From the IMG/VR virus record IMGVR_UViG_3300009182_000170, positions 1 through 36,420 of that record: 36,420 nt of DNA. The stretch is one strand, 5' to 3'. The translations under genes were made by a program, and so were the position numbers. The first letter of the stretch is position 1. Each line of letters begins with the position of its first letter. Positions 1 through 7,700 of this stretch are shown piece by piece. This DNA is from a virus. Under the pieces are notes generated by a model. The model was not told the origin of the DNA. It made no database searches and saw nothing but the letters and a program-made list of their open reading frames with translations.

Positions 1-348
1 GGTCTTCAGATCGTCCAAGCAGATGCAAGGGGTCTGATAGCTCTTCGTCTGGAGGTTCCAAGTGCGGATCGTCTGCCCAAAGGAGAGATCAGCGGGTGCA
101 GGAACGCAACCATTTGAAGAAGTGCCGTTGGAAGTTCCAACATCACTCCAGCTATTTTCAAACGAGCCAGAGAGGACACGCTCAACTGTGATTTCGGAAA
201 GTGTTACGCCCATTCCCTGTGGGAATTTGCCAACACGGACTAGACGACCCCAAGGGCCGTCAACAGAATAACGTTCGTGAACATCAACGGAGAATCTGTT
301 CGTCTCACGTTGAAATAAATCGTTCACTGTGGAGCAGGTTATCGCCAT
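1..348 (-). CDS. Phage virion protein, probable major capsid protein (N-terminal part)
   Basis: The frame is open from an ATG at 348 to the left edge, giving the first 116 residues of a longer protein; the C-terminal part lies outside the window. It begins MAITCSTVNDLFQRE and ends near WNLQTKSYQTPCICLDDLK, a mixed polar sequence with no signal peptide or membrane segment. The 'C-[IL]-x-DLK' stretch after a WNL segment resembles, from memory, the N-terminal region of capsid-type structural proteins in podovirus-like phages, but no catalytic or diagnostic motif is present. No other capsid candidate is visible although portal, scaffold and terminase are all here, so a capsid identity is the best contextual guess. 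It is the last gene of the left virion operon, with its own leader of about 180 nt after a nuclease gene. The CDS is confident, the function moderate. Confidence 0.6.
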   Translation of the reverse strand, partial: MAITCSTVNDLFQRETNRFSVDVHERYSVDGPWGRLVRVGKFPQGMGVTLSEITVERVLSGSFENSWSDVGTSNGTSSNGCVPAPADLSFGQTIRTWNLQTKSYQTPCICLDDLKT

Positions 349-530
349 TTTAGTAAAAAATTATTGGTTTGGTTTAGTGATGAAATATAAGTGCAAAGCA
401 CAAACATCTCTTTGTTTTTGGATCGGGCTAGTCTCCATAATTAACGCCCAATTTTTGAGTGGTGGCTATCCTCTCGCCAGTATGACTGGGTTCAGCTAAC
501 TTGGCTTTTACATCTAGCTCAATGTATATG
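349..530 (-). promoter_or_regulatory. Untranslated leader of the capsid-like gene
   Basis: This gap lies between the HNH gene stop and the capsid-like start and shows no convincing coding frame. On the minus strand it contains TTGACA near its upstream end, a CCAG/CTGG hairpin, a TTGGGC/GCCCGA pairing of 6 bp, a perfect palindrome GTGCTTTGCAC at 391-401 and, directly downstream, a TATATT hexamer (384-389). A leader this long before a probable capsid gene could carry a dedicated late promoter. No clean -35/-10 pair with 17-bp spacing is visible, so the promoter call is inference. Confidence 0.3.
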
Positions 531-1115
531 TCAACAGGAAAAATACTTTTTTCTCAATGATTTAGAAATTTCGCTTGTTAAAATCCCGCTATTTTTCAGC
601 AATTGATATTCTTGTCTGTAAAAAAATTGGTTAATTGCATTCAATTGCCTTTTATCTATTGGATATGATGGATGCAAATTTCCAACTATAAATTGAATAT
701 TTACAAACCTTCTAGCCATTTTTCTTGCCTCCCATCCCTCTTTAGATGGTGCAGTTAATACAGAATACGCATTTCCAGAGTATTTTGATTCAATCTTCTT
801 TTTATGTTTATCTGTAAGCATTGAATATAAAACTTCAATTGTGCATCCTCTTCTTTTGGTTTTTTGTCTTTTAGTCGCTCTCTCTATGGCATGAAGTGCT
901 TCATGGCAGTCTCTACACAATACTTGCAAGTCATCCAGCAACTCTTGGCCTCCAACGCGATCATAGGTAATATGGTGAACATCATTTCCATAATCACCGC
1001 ACTTCCCACAAACTTCACCATAATGCTCTATTGCATTAGCCCTTATTGACTTCCACAACGGAGATTTTAAATATTCTCTGTGTTCTATCTGGCGGATCGT
1101 CAAATGATCTCTCAT
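531..1115 (-). CDS. HNH endonuclease
   Basis: This is a 194-aa HNH-family nuclease. Residues 36-39 form CGKC, followed by the HHIT motif at about 47-50, and the second metal knuckle CRDC with two further histidines (CRDCHEALH, 67-75). This zinc-stabilised beta-beta-alpha metal fold nicks or cuts DNA. The remaining 120 residues are lysine-rich and AT-rich, with no second domain I recognise. It starts three bases after the upstream nuclease stop, so the two are probably cotranscribed. Free-standing HNH proteins in phages are often homing endonucleases next to essential genes; here the neighbour is the probable capsid gene. A packaging-associated HNH protein is the alternative, but those are usually shorter and sit next to terminase. 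Confidence 0.85.
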   Translation of the reverse strand: MRDHLTIRQIEHREYLKSPLWKSIRANAIEHYGEVCGKCGDYGNDVHHITYDRVGGQELLDDLQVLCRDCHEALHAIERATKRQKTKRRGCTIEVLYSMLTDKHKKKIESKYSGNAYSVLTAPSKEGWEARKMARRFVNIQFIVGNLHPSYPIDKRQLNAINQFFYRQEYQLLKNSGILTSEISKSLRKKYFSC

Positions 1116-1118
1116 TTT

Positions 1119-1517
1119 TCAATCAATTATTTCATTTTCCAACATTTCCTTCAGATTCTCGCAATTCTCTATGGTAATAAGAGGGGCTGTCCACCTAACA
1201 ATCTTCCAGCCTAACTTTGTAGCCTCCCAATATTTCTCTGCATCTTTAAGGAATCCACCACCCCTAGAATGCCTCCCCCCCCAAGCCCCTCCCTCAATCT
1301 CTATGAGAGTGCGGCTCTCGTGATGCACATAGTCTGCTCTCCACTTCCTCGTAGGATGGAACCGATACTCTGTCTCCAGAATCGGCCCCTTTACGCTTGC
1401 CCAAAGCAGATCGAACTTTCTTTCGAGACTGCTTGGCACTCTTGGCTTTGGCAAAGAAGTTTTCTTTGCAGAGCCGTTCCGTGATTTCCTTTTTGGCTTT
1501 TCTGGATTGTTTTGCAT
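1119..1517 (-). CDS. Vsr-like PD-(D/E)XK family endonuclease
   Basis: This is a 132-aa protein. After a basic N-terminus (KPKRKSRNGSAKK) the motif order is: LERKFDLLW at 31-39, RKWRADYVH at 58-65 with the candidate metal-binding Asp62, IEIEGGAWGGRH at 72-83 with acidic residues 73 and 75, then KDAEKY at 91-96 and LGWKIVR. The 'RADY...IEIEGG..GGRH..G.G...D.EKY..A...GW.I.R' pattern is characteristic of small Vsr/DUF559-like endonucleases, common in phages and usually annotated as resolvase-like or VRR-NUC-like. The substrate (branch, mismatch or specific site) cannot be told from sequence. Its first 75 codons overlap the 3' end of the upstream glycosyltransferase-like frame by 224 bp, which is unusual. 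Confidence 0.75.
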   Translation of the reverse strand: MQNNPEKPKRKSRNGSAKKTSLPKPRVPSSLERKFDLLWASVKGPILETEYRFHPTRKWRADYVHHESRTLIEIEGGAWGGRHSRGGGFLKDAEKYWEATKLGWKIVRWTAPLITIENCENLKEMLENEIID

Positions 1518-2325
1518 GGAATATTAATACATTGATAGCGTTGGAGATTGCTAGGTCTATTGCCGGTTGAGTTCCCGGCAATGGCTTTTCCTTTGTTTCA
1601 TGAGGACTTCCCTCACAGGGGACACCCGCCGCAGGATCTCCCTGCGTACCATTCGGAGATAAGCCATCGTTGAACAATACACCCAACTTATCTGGATGAT
1701 ATATGACAGCGAGAGGATTAACGCAAGAGGCATCCACCTTATCACGCCTCCATGCTTTGGTTGGAACCCAGTCATGCTGAATAAGAGGGGTTCTGGAAAA
1801 TAAAGGAAGAATATGTTTTGCACTAGCAATGTCCCAAGCAAGACGCTCGTTGTTAAACAAGGATGGTGCAAGCCTATGGAGATCCCAGTGATACACGGCA
1901 ATACCACTCATGTGATCAATCCCATTTGGCACGATGCCAGCAATACCTACAAAATCCCCCATAAAAGGCTGTCCACAAGCATTGTATGCAGATTCAATAG
2001 AATCCAACCATCCAGATTTAAGAGGAATTGCATCTGGCTCCATGAAAAGGAATGGCTCCTGTAGGTTGTCGGCGGCATGACGAGCTATGTTCTCAAACGC
2101 CATGTTGCATGAAATAGGCCATCCAGTCTGTGTGTGGTGGCATGGCCTAACATCCACCGATCCAAAGCACTCTTGCAATGGCCCTATCACGCCATCTGTA
2201 GTAGCATGATGGGCTGGAAGCAGAATGATCTTATGGTTTGGATAAGGCCCAAGTTTCTTCACATGAGCCGCCCAACGCTCCATAAGCGGCTTATCTGCTC
2301 CGTAGTAAGAGATTGCAACTATCAT
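1294..2325 (-). CDS. Glycosyltransferase-like protein with long overlapping tail
   Basis: This is a 343-aa frame. Residues 1 to about 230 look like a compact GT-A-type domain: a beta-strand start (MIVAISYYG), an acidic EPDAI motif at 96-100 in the position of a DxD metal/nucleotide-sugar site (after PFLFM), then SGWLD and conserved-looking HWD and WDIA segments. The last 110 or so residues are different in character: Gly/Pro-rich, then extremely Lys/Arg-rich, and the final 75 codons lie over the nuclease gene in another frame. The true protein may therefore end in a basic tail by overprinting, or the tail may reflect loss of an earlier stop. It probably transfers a sugar to a virion protein or host glycan; the acceptor is unknown. 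It follows the tail/appendage genes in the same operon. Confidence 0.6.
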   Translation of the reverse strand: MIVAISYYGADKPLMERWAAHVKKLGPYPNHKIILLPAHHATTDGVIGPLQECFGSVDVRPCHHTQTGWPISCNMAFENIARHAADNLQEPFLFMEPDAIPLKSGWLDSIESAYNACGQPFMGDFVGIAGIVPNGIDHMSGIAVYHWDLHRLAPSLFNNERLAWDIASAKHILPLFSRTPLIQHDWVPTKAWRRDKVDASCVNPLAVIYHPDKLGVLFNDGLSPNGTQGDPAAGVPCEGSPHETKEKPLPGTQPAIDLAISNAINVLIFHAKQSRKAKKEITERLCKENFFAKAKSAKQSRKKVRSALGKRKGADSGDRVSVPSYEEVESRLCASREPHSHRD

Positions 2326-2362
2326 TTCAGTAGGATGCTTTTACATCCATGCCTAAATCATG

Positions 2363-3121
2363 TCAAGCAAAAGGACTCTGTAATTGTGCCCCTGTGGAAG
2401 TATTGTAAATCGGCGTGTTGTTGGTTGATGCGTAGGGCCAATAAGAAGTAGGAACTAACGACATAGATGTTGGCAATGTGTATCCATATCCAGTTCCATA
2501 TCCAACATCATTTAAAAAACCAGAAATATTTATAGTCTTTCCAAAAAGAGTTAATGGAATCGTTAGGTCATAGTCCACAGATGGTGTATTAAGTGAAGAA
2601 AATGAAAAATCAAAATTTGAATAGTTTCTTTCAAGTGGAACATCTATGATATTGTCCCCTCCACTTATTTCGCAAATTACAAATGGGTAATATGATCCAT
2701 TATAATATGTAATATGGTTAAAACTAAATAATATTCTGGAATTAATATTAACCTCAACCGAAGATCCATTTACTGAATAATTTATTTGATATGCGTTATT
2801 TATATATTCAGAATAAATTCCAGAACAAACAAGTTTTCTTTCTCTTGTTATTGTTAATGGGCTTCCATCAATTTCAAGTTTATATCCACTGGTATTTATT
2901 TCAGATATACTTATTGATGCAGTAACTTCATACACAGAAGAATTTGCTGATGAATCTACTGAAAATGTGCCTTGGTTCCAGTTAGGAACCCAATAAAAAT
3001 ATAGCAATTCATCGTATGTGAGTCCTATTGGATAGTATGTTCCAATTCCAACGCCCGAAGAACCTACTTCCGTTATAACGCAAGTGGGAAGCCTTTTGGT
3101 GGAAATCACCCTGTCTGACAT
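2363..3121 (-). CDS. Putative virion appendage protein, Ser/Tyr/Asn-rich
   Basis: This is a 252-aa protein of unrecognised family. It is rich in Ser, Tyr, Asn, Gly and Ile with almost no Lys, and is predicted to be mainly beta-strand (alternating polar/hydrophobic segments such as YKLEIDGSPLTIT and SVEVNINSRILF). It ends with a Tyr/Gly-rich segment (GYGTGYGYTLPTS). There is no signal peptide or membrane segment. The start is four bases after the preceding stop, in a tight run with the 79- and 454-aa proteins upstream. Composition and position between tail proteins and a glycosyltransferase suggest a surface or receptor-contact protein; this is inference. AT content is higher than in the neighbours, as is common for exchanged host-range genes. 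Confidence 0.6.
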   Translation of the reverse strand: MSDRVISTKRLPTCVITEVGSSGVGIGTYYPIGLTYDELLYFYWVPNWNQGTFSVDSSANSSVYEVTASISISEINTSGYKLEIDGSPLTITRERKLVCSGIYSEYINNAYQINYSVNGSSVEVNINSRILFSFNHITYYNGSYYPFVICEISGGDNIIDVPLERNYSNFDFSFSSLNTPSVDYDLTIPLTLFGKTINISGFLNDVGYGTGYGYTLPTSMSLVPTSYWPYASTNNTPIYNTSTGAQLQSPFA

Positions 3122-3124
3122 ATA

Positions 3125-3364
3125 CTATGCGTCTGGGATTGGGTCTTCGCCAACTACAACCATTGTTCCCGGTGAGCCATTGACACAAACGCTTATTGTT
3201 TGAGTCTGTGCTTGATCCTGCATCAATCCTGCATTTCCGCTTGTTATTGGGGATGTTGTCCAAATTGGTGCAAATGATCCAGAAACGCTAATTCCTTGCG
3301 AAAAATTTGGCCTTGGAGATGGTAGCCTACCGAATCCAACTTTATCTGGTATAGGAATACTCAT
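3125..3364 (-). CDS. Small virion-associated protein
   Basis: This is a 79-aa protein starting at MSIPIPDK. This ATG overlaps the preceding stop as ATGA, so I prefer it to a start 11 codons upstream. The protein is Ser/Pro/Gly/Gln-rich with motifs GFGRLPSPRPNF and SGSFAPIW, two halves likely forming beta strands, and a single cysteine in VCVNG. I recognise no domain. A small protein of this style commonly sits beside tail or appendage genes in podovirus-like genomes, and the tight coupling to the 454-aa structural protein supports a virion or assembly role. Confidence 0.6.
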   Translation of the reverse strand: MSIPIPDKVGFGRLPSPRPNFSQGISVSGSFAPIWTTSPITSGNAGLMQDQAQTQTISVCVNGSPGTMVVVGEDPIPDA

Positions 3365-4725
3365 TTCAATAGAACAAATTGTTTTGTTACCCTCCAAATG
3401 TTTGCTTTCCAGTAATCAACTTCATACGATACTTGTTGATATGATCCAGCCAATGCAAGGTAATCATCTGCGGAAATAGTAGTTGCTGGTATTATATAAC
3501 GCTCATACCAGTCGCCATAATATGGATCTGCCGTTAATTCAATACTTGGATGCAAGTCGGGATTTGTCAAACAATCTGGAACATTAACATGAATAAAATA
3601 TCCATCATAATAAACATTTACTGTCACTGGATCAAATAATGTGTCAGCTGGCTCTGATGGTTGTCCATACTGGAAAGTTGTTTCATGCCTCCAAGTAGTT
3701 ATATAGCTTCTTTTTGCTACCATATTTGGCAACCAATATGCGTGAATTGCACCTCCGTCATTTGGCAACCTATTGTAGCTACCTCCAAAACTAAACAAAA
3801 GATTTGGATTTGCGTATGTTTGAGCTTTGTATTCAACACGAGGCTCTGGAAGAGCAGAAATCTTTGATTGAATGCGGATTGTTTGATAGGCATTTACTGG
3901 CTCATCCTTGTAGTAAATCAGACCATCCGGGGGATCAACTGGTGATGTCCCTTGTGGAATGATCTCCTTTGTTGTGTGGACTACAAGCCCAAGGTCTTCG
4001 TCGTATTGATACGAATTAAGCGTTTGAGTGCTATCATATACTAATTTTGATAGCTTTGATTTAGAGCTATCAACTGGGTCTAGTTGGGCACTGATCGTAT
4101 TCTCGTCTGGAGTAAATGTTGAATCTGGTGCAACAATTCCCTGCACTAGATTAGCGACACCAAACTCTTGTAGCGACAAGCCAGCAAGAGTGGGGCCGGG
4201 AATGCTCTCATAAACCCTTTGAACAACCACATAGCGAGAGCGGAGCTTGTTATCCTCTCCAAGCTCTGCCATTTCCTGTTTAACAATCCTAGCAGTTCCT
4301 CCAAAAACAGGGTCGACTTGCCCAAGTGCTACTGAATCATATTCGGATCTAGGAACGATGTATTGGCGGGTATAGATTGGATACGATGGATTCTCCGAGC
4401 TATATGTGATGCCATAGTTCCAAGGATCTTGGGATGCCAGAGTACGGTCATTCGCATAGGTGTTATACACATACTCACTATCTGCTGTTGGTGCTTGGTG
4501 GACTAGATAAAGCGTGGAGGGCCATTTATTCGCATCCCTGCCAGTGTAGGTTACTGATCCATCTAGTGGCTTTGGGTTATATGGCCCCTTGTTGGTGCTT
4601 TCCTTGACCACCAATATGATGTGCCCAGATTTTGTATAAAAGTCTGGAACACTTGGAGTTGGGTAGTTTGGAACCCCAATCTCCAAAGGAGGCTGTGGGA
4701 ATACTGGTTGCTTGGAAGTTGCCAT
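3361..4725 (-). CDS. Putative tail/appendage structural protein
   Basis: This 454-aa protein has no recognised enzymatic motif. It is Tyr/Pro/Asp/Thr-rich with many short predicted beta strands (TLYLVHQAP, RYVVVQRVYES, TVNVYYDGYFIHVN) and no membrane segment, as expected of a tail-tube, nozzle or baseplate-like structural protein. It begins MATSKQPVFPQPPLEIG, follows the 1407-aa internal protein by 23 bp and is coupled by ATGA to the 79-aa gene downstream. Position and composition support a virion role; which part of the tail cannot be told. Confidence 0.6.
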   Translation of the reverse strand: MATSKQPVFPQPPLEIGVPNYPTPSVPDFYTKSGHIILVVKESTNKGPYNPKPLDGSVTYTGRDANKWPSTLYLVHQAPTADSEYVYNTYANDRTLASQDPWNYGITYSSENPSYPIYTRQYIVPRSEYDSVALGQVDPVFGGTARIVKQEMAELGEDNKLRSRYVVVQRVYESIPGPTLAGLSLQEFGVANLVQGIVAPDSTFTPDENTISAQLDPVDSSKSKLSKLVYDSTQTLNSYQYDEDLGLVVHTTKEIIPQGTSPVDPPDGLIYYKDEPVNAYQTIRIQSKISALPEPRVEYKAQTYANPNLLFSFGGSYNRLPNDGGAIHAYWLPNMVAKRSYITTWRHETTFQYGQPSEPADTLFDPVTVNVYYDGYFIHVNVPDCLTNPDLHPSIELTADPYYGDWYERYIIPATTISADDYLALAGSYQQVSYEVDYWKANIWRVTKQFVLLK

Positions 4726-4748
4726 AAAGCGTCAGTATTAAATATCCA

Positions 4749-7700
4749 CTACTCGCTAGTCAACTCTTCTTCTACCTTTGCTTCAGACCTTTGCTCTTGC
4801 ATCCGTTGAGCAAGTTCTTTTGGTGAGAGCTTCATAACTTGCCCTTTAAGACCACCAGCTTCCCTCACCTCTCTCAAAAACTTGTTAGTGCCAATCTTCT
4901 TGCCAAGTATGATATTGCGTTGAAATGCCTCTGCTTTACGCTCGTCGGACATACGCAGATATGAAGGAGAGGATACAAGACGCTCCATGAGCCTTCTGCG
5001 TTCCTGCCCCACCTTCTGTGCATAGGAGGTATATTCATCTGGAGTGAGTCCGTATGTGGTATTTTTGAGCGTGAACTTCTTTTGAGGAACTGGAGGGATG
5101 ATTTCCTTGTTTCCTGTGGTGTGGAACAGATGAAGCATTTCCAAAGACACAGGATCATTTGGAATAGACCTAGACTTGGACATATCTAGGAAGTTATAGA
5201 AGATGGGATTAGCCCCCTCTGGCGTTTGTTTGATTGGCCTTCCCCAGAAATCCAGCTTCAACGGAACATCTTTCATTGCACCAGCAAAACCAAATCTATC
5301 ACGGATTGTGTTTTCTAGTGATTTGTAAAGGCTATCGTCCTTGGCATCTGGCATATATTCACGAGTTGCCCTACTGATTGCCGATAGTGTTCCCGGCAAT
5401 ACTGCGGAGCTTGCAGAAGAGAAAACTCCCTTCATCCACTGATCTCCCTCGCCTCTAGTAAGGGAAGTTAAAAGATCGTTTGTTCCTTTGAGAAATGTCT
5501 GGTTTAGAGCAAATGCCAATGTTTTTGGAAGAACGGCAGTAGCTTCATTAAACAATTTTGAATCAAGTGATTGCTTTCCTTCCATGAGGGTTGTTTGCTC
5601 TTTCATCTTTTGGCGAAGTGCAGATGTTACCAATATACCACCAAGAAGACCCAGCTTATCAGCCCTAACAATCTTGTCCCCCTCTTGTGGCGACCCGCTT
5701 TCTCCACGGAGAAGTCGTTCAATGCCAGTAAGGTTAATTGAAGATTCTGGCATGGTTGCGTAACCAAGCTCCTTTTCCTTGCTCCTTGGATCTGCTGGAG
5801 GAGTTAGAACTCCATTCTTTACCAAATATGCCGCACCCAATGAAGTAGCCGCACCAATTGCAGATTTCGCTAAAAGCTGTTGGCCCTCCTTAACTTTGCC
5901 ATTTTTAATTGAATGCAATCCACGACCAAGTGCATAGGGCCAAATGGTGTATTCCATAAGCTCACTGATAACATTCAGAGGAGTTTTGACATAAGGAATG
6001 GTTGCCCTTGTCAAAAGATTCACTACAGGAACCTTGTCCAAAGAGTTGAGTGTGTTGCTAATCTTTTCAGCAACCACATTATCCTGCTCAAACACAGATT
6101 TCTTCACATCCGATCTGTATGAAGAAAGCAGTTTTCTTTGTATGCTTGCCACATCAGATGTATCTTTTCCAACTTTCTTTGCATATTCACGGATTCCCTT
6201 CTCTGGCAAATCAAGGAACTTCTCGTATTCAAGTCCTTTAAGCCCGATCTGCCTAGCAATGCTAGAAGCAGTCATTCTCTTTGCGGCAGTCCTAAACGGA
6301 GCATCACCAGCGGCTAGAAGGTCAAACATGATGTTGGCAGGAAGCCCAAACATTCCTTCTGCCAAGTCAGCCGCCCTCTGCTTTAGGGAGTATGATCCCT
6401 CATAAAGCCTGTCATCCTTGCTTTGAGCCAACCGCTTTAATGCAGATAATGGGCTTAACTTCTGCTTGATCTCTGCCTTGTTTGCTGTTTCCCCAATGTC
6501 AAGAGGGGCACGAACAATCGACTTTCCAATATCGGCAACCATCTTTGGTGCGTGTGCCGCAAGAGTTTTGAAGTATTCTGCAATCTCTTTTGGCCCATAA
6601 ACAAACTCACGCCTCTTCCCGGTAAGGAGTGCCCTGGCCGCATCCATTCCAGAAGCAGTGAGCATGGAAGGCACATCAAGAACTGTCCTCAAGGCGTTTG
6701 CCTGTATGTTTGTGGCAATCGAAATAGGAGTGAGGAGATTTCCTTTAATGAGGGTTGGGTAAACATCCTGCGTTAAAGACTTCGGCATGATGCTGTCCAC
6801 ATAGCCAAACAGCTTGTTTTGGGCCTTCAGTGCCTCGCCACCAGCTTTCTTCATCTCCTTGAGTGTCTGCCTATACTCTATCTTTGTTCCTGCGTTCTGG
6901 GCCTTGTTTGCCAAATCCTCATGGAGTTTCTTTTTAGCTAGGAAATCATTGGAAAGATCACCCACCTTTTGCATGGTTGTGTCTTTAATAACAACCCCTG
7001 CCTTTTCACCCATCTTCTGGACAAGTCTCTGGAATCCTGCCGGGGTTGCTTTGTAAAGGAACTGAACACTCCTCAACACACTTGCGGCATCACTGGCTGT
7101 CTTGGCAATTAGGTTGATAATTCTACCAGCACCAGATTCATCTCCAGCCGCTAATCTCTCGTTAAAGAACCTTGATCCAAGTCGAACACGGAGTTTGGAG
7201 AGGTTTTCATTCTCTCCAATGGATGTCATTGCCTTGTTAAATGTAGTTTCAAGATGCTCTGATGGAACTGACTCCACCCAAGAATCTGCATCCTCATCTG
7301 GCAATACCTTTCTTTTAACAAGATCGTCTGCCTCAATTTGGTATTTAAGCTCTGGAGAAGTTTCCTTGTCGCCAGCAATCCTTTCTGACACCCCACGCAT
7401 AACTGTTGGGCCAGATCCAGCAGGGGGAGGAACAACTTCCTCGTATGGCTTTTCCGTAGTTGGAGGAACCTCACCAGCTTTCGTCTCTGGAAAATCATCC
7501 TTCTTCGTCTCATTGCTGTGCATCTTATCACCAAAGGTGAATGGCTCCTCTTGTGCCTGTCCAGATGCTCTGGCAATTTCTGCCCCGGCTTCCCTTGTGG
7601 TGGTCGTGCGTGTTCCGTCTGGTAGCGTTACGGCATATCCAAACTCTTCAGTGTTGCGGGACTCTGGAGTTTGCTTTGCATCAATCTCCTCTTGCGTGAT

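Noticed and set aside
62-271. 69-codon plus-strand frame at the left edge
   Set aside because: Antisense to the capsid-like frame, which is open to the window edge and starts cleanly at 348.
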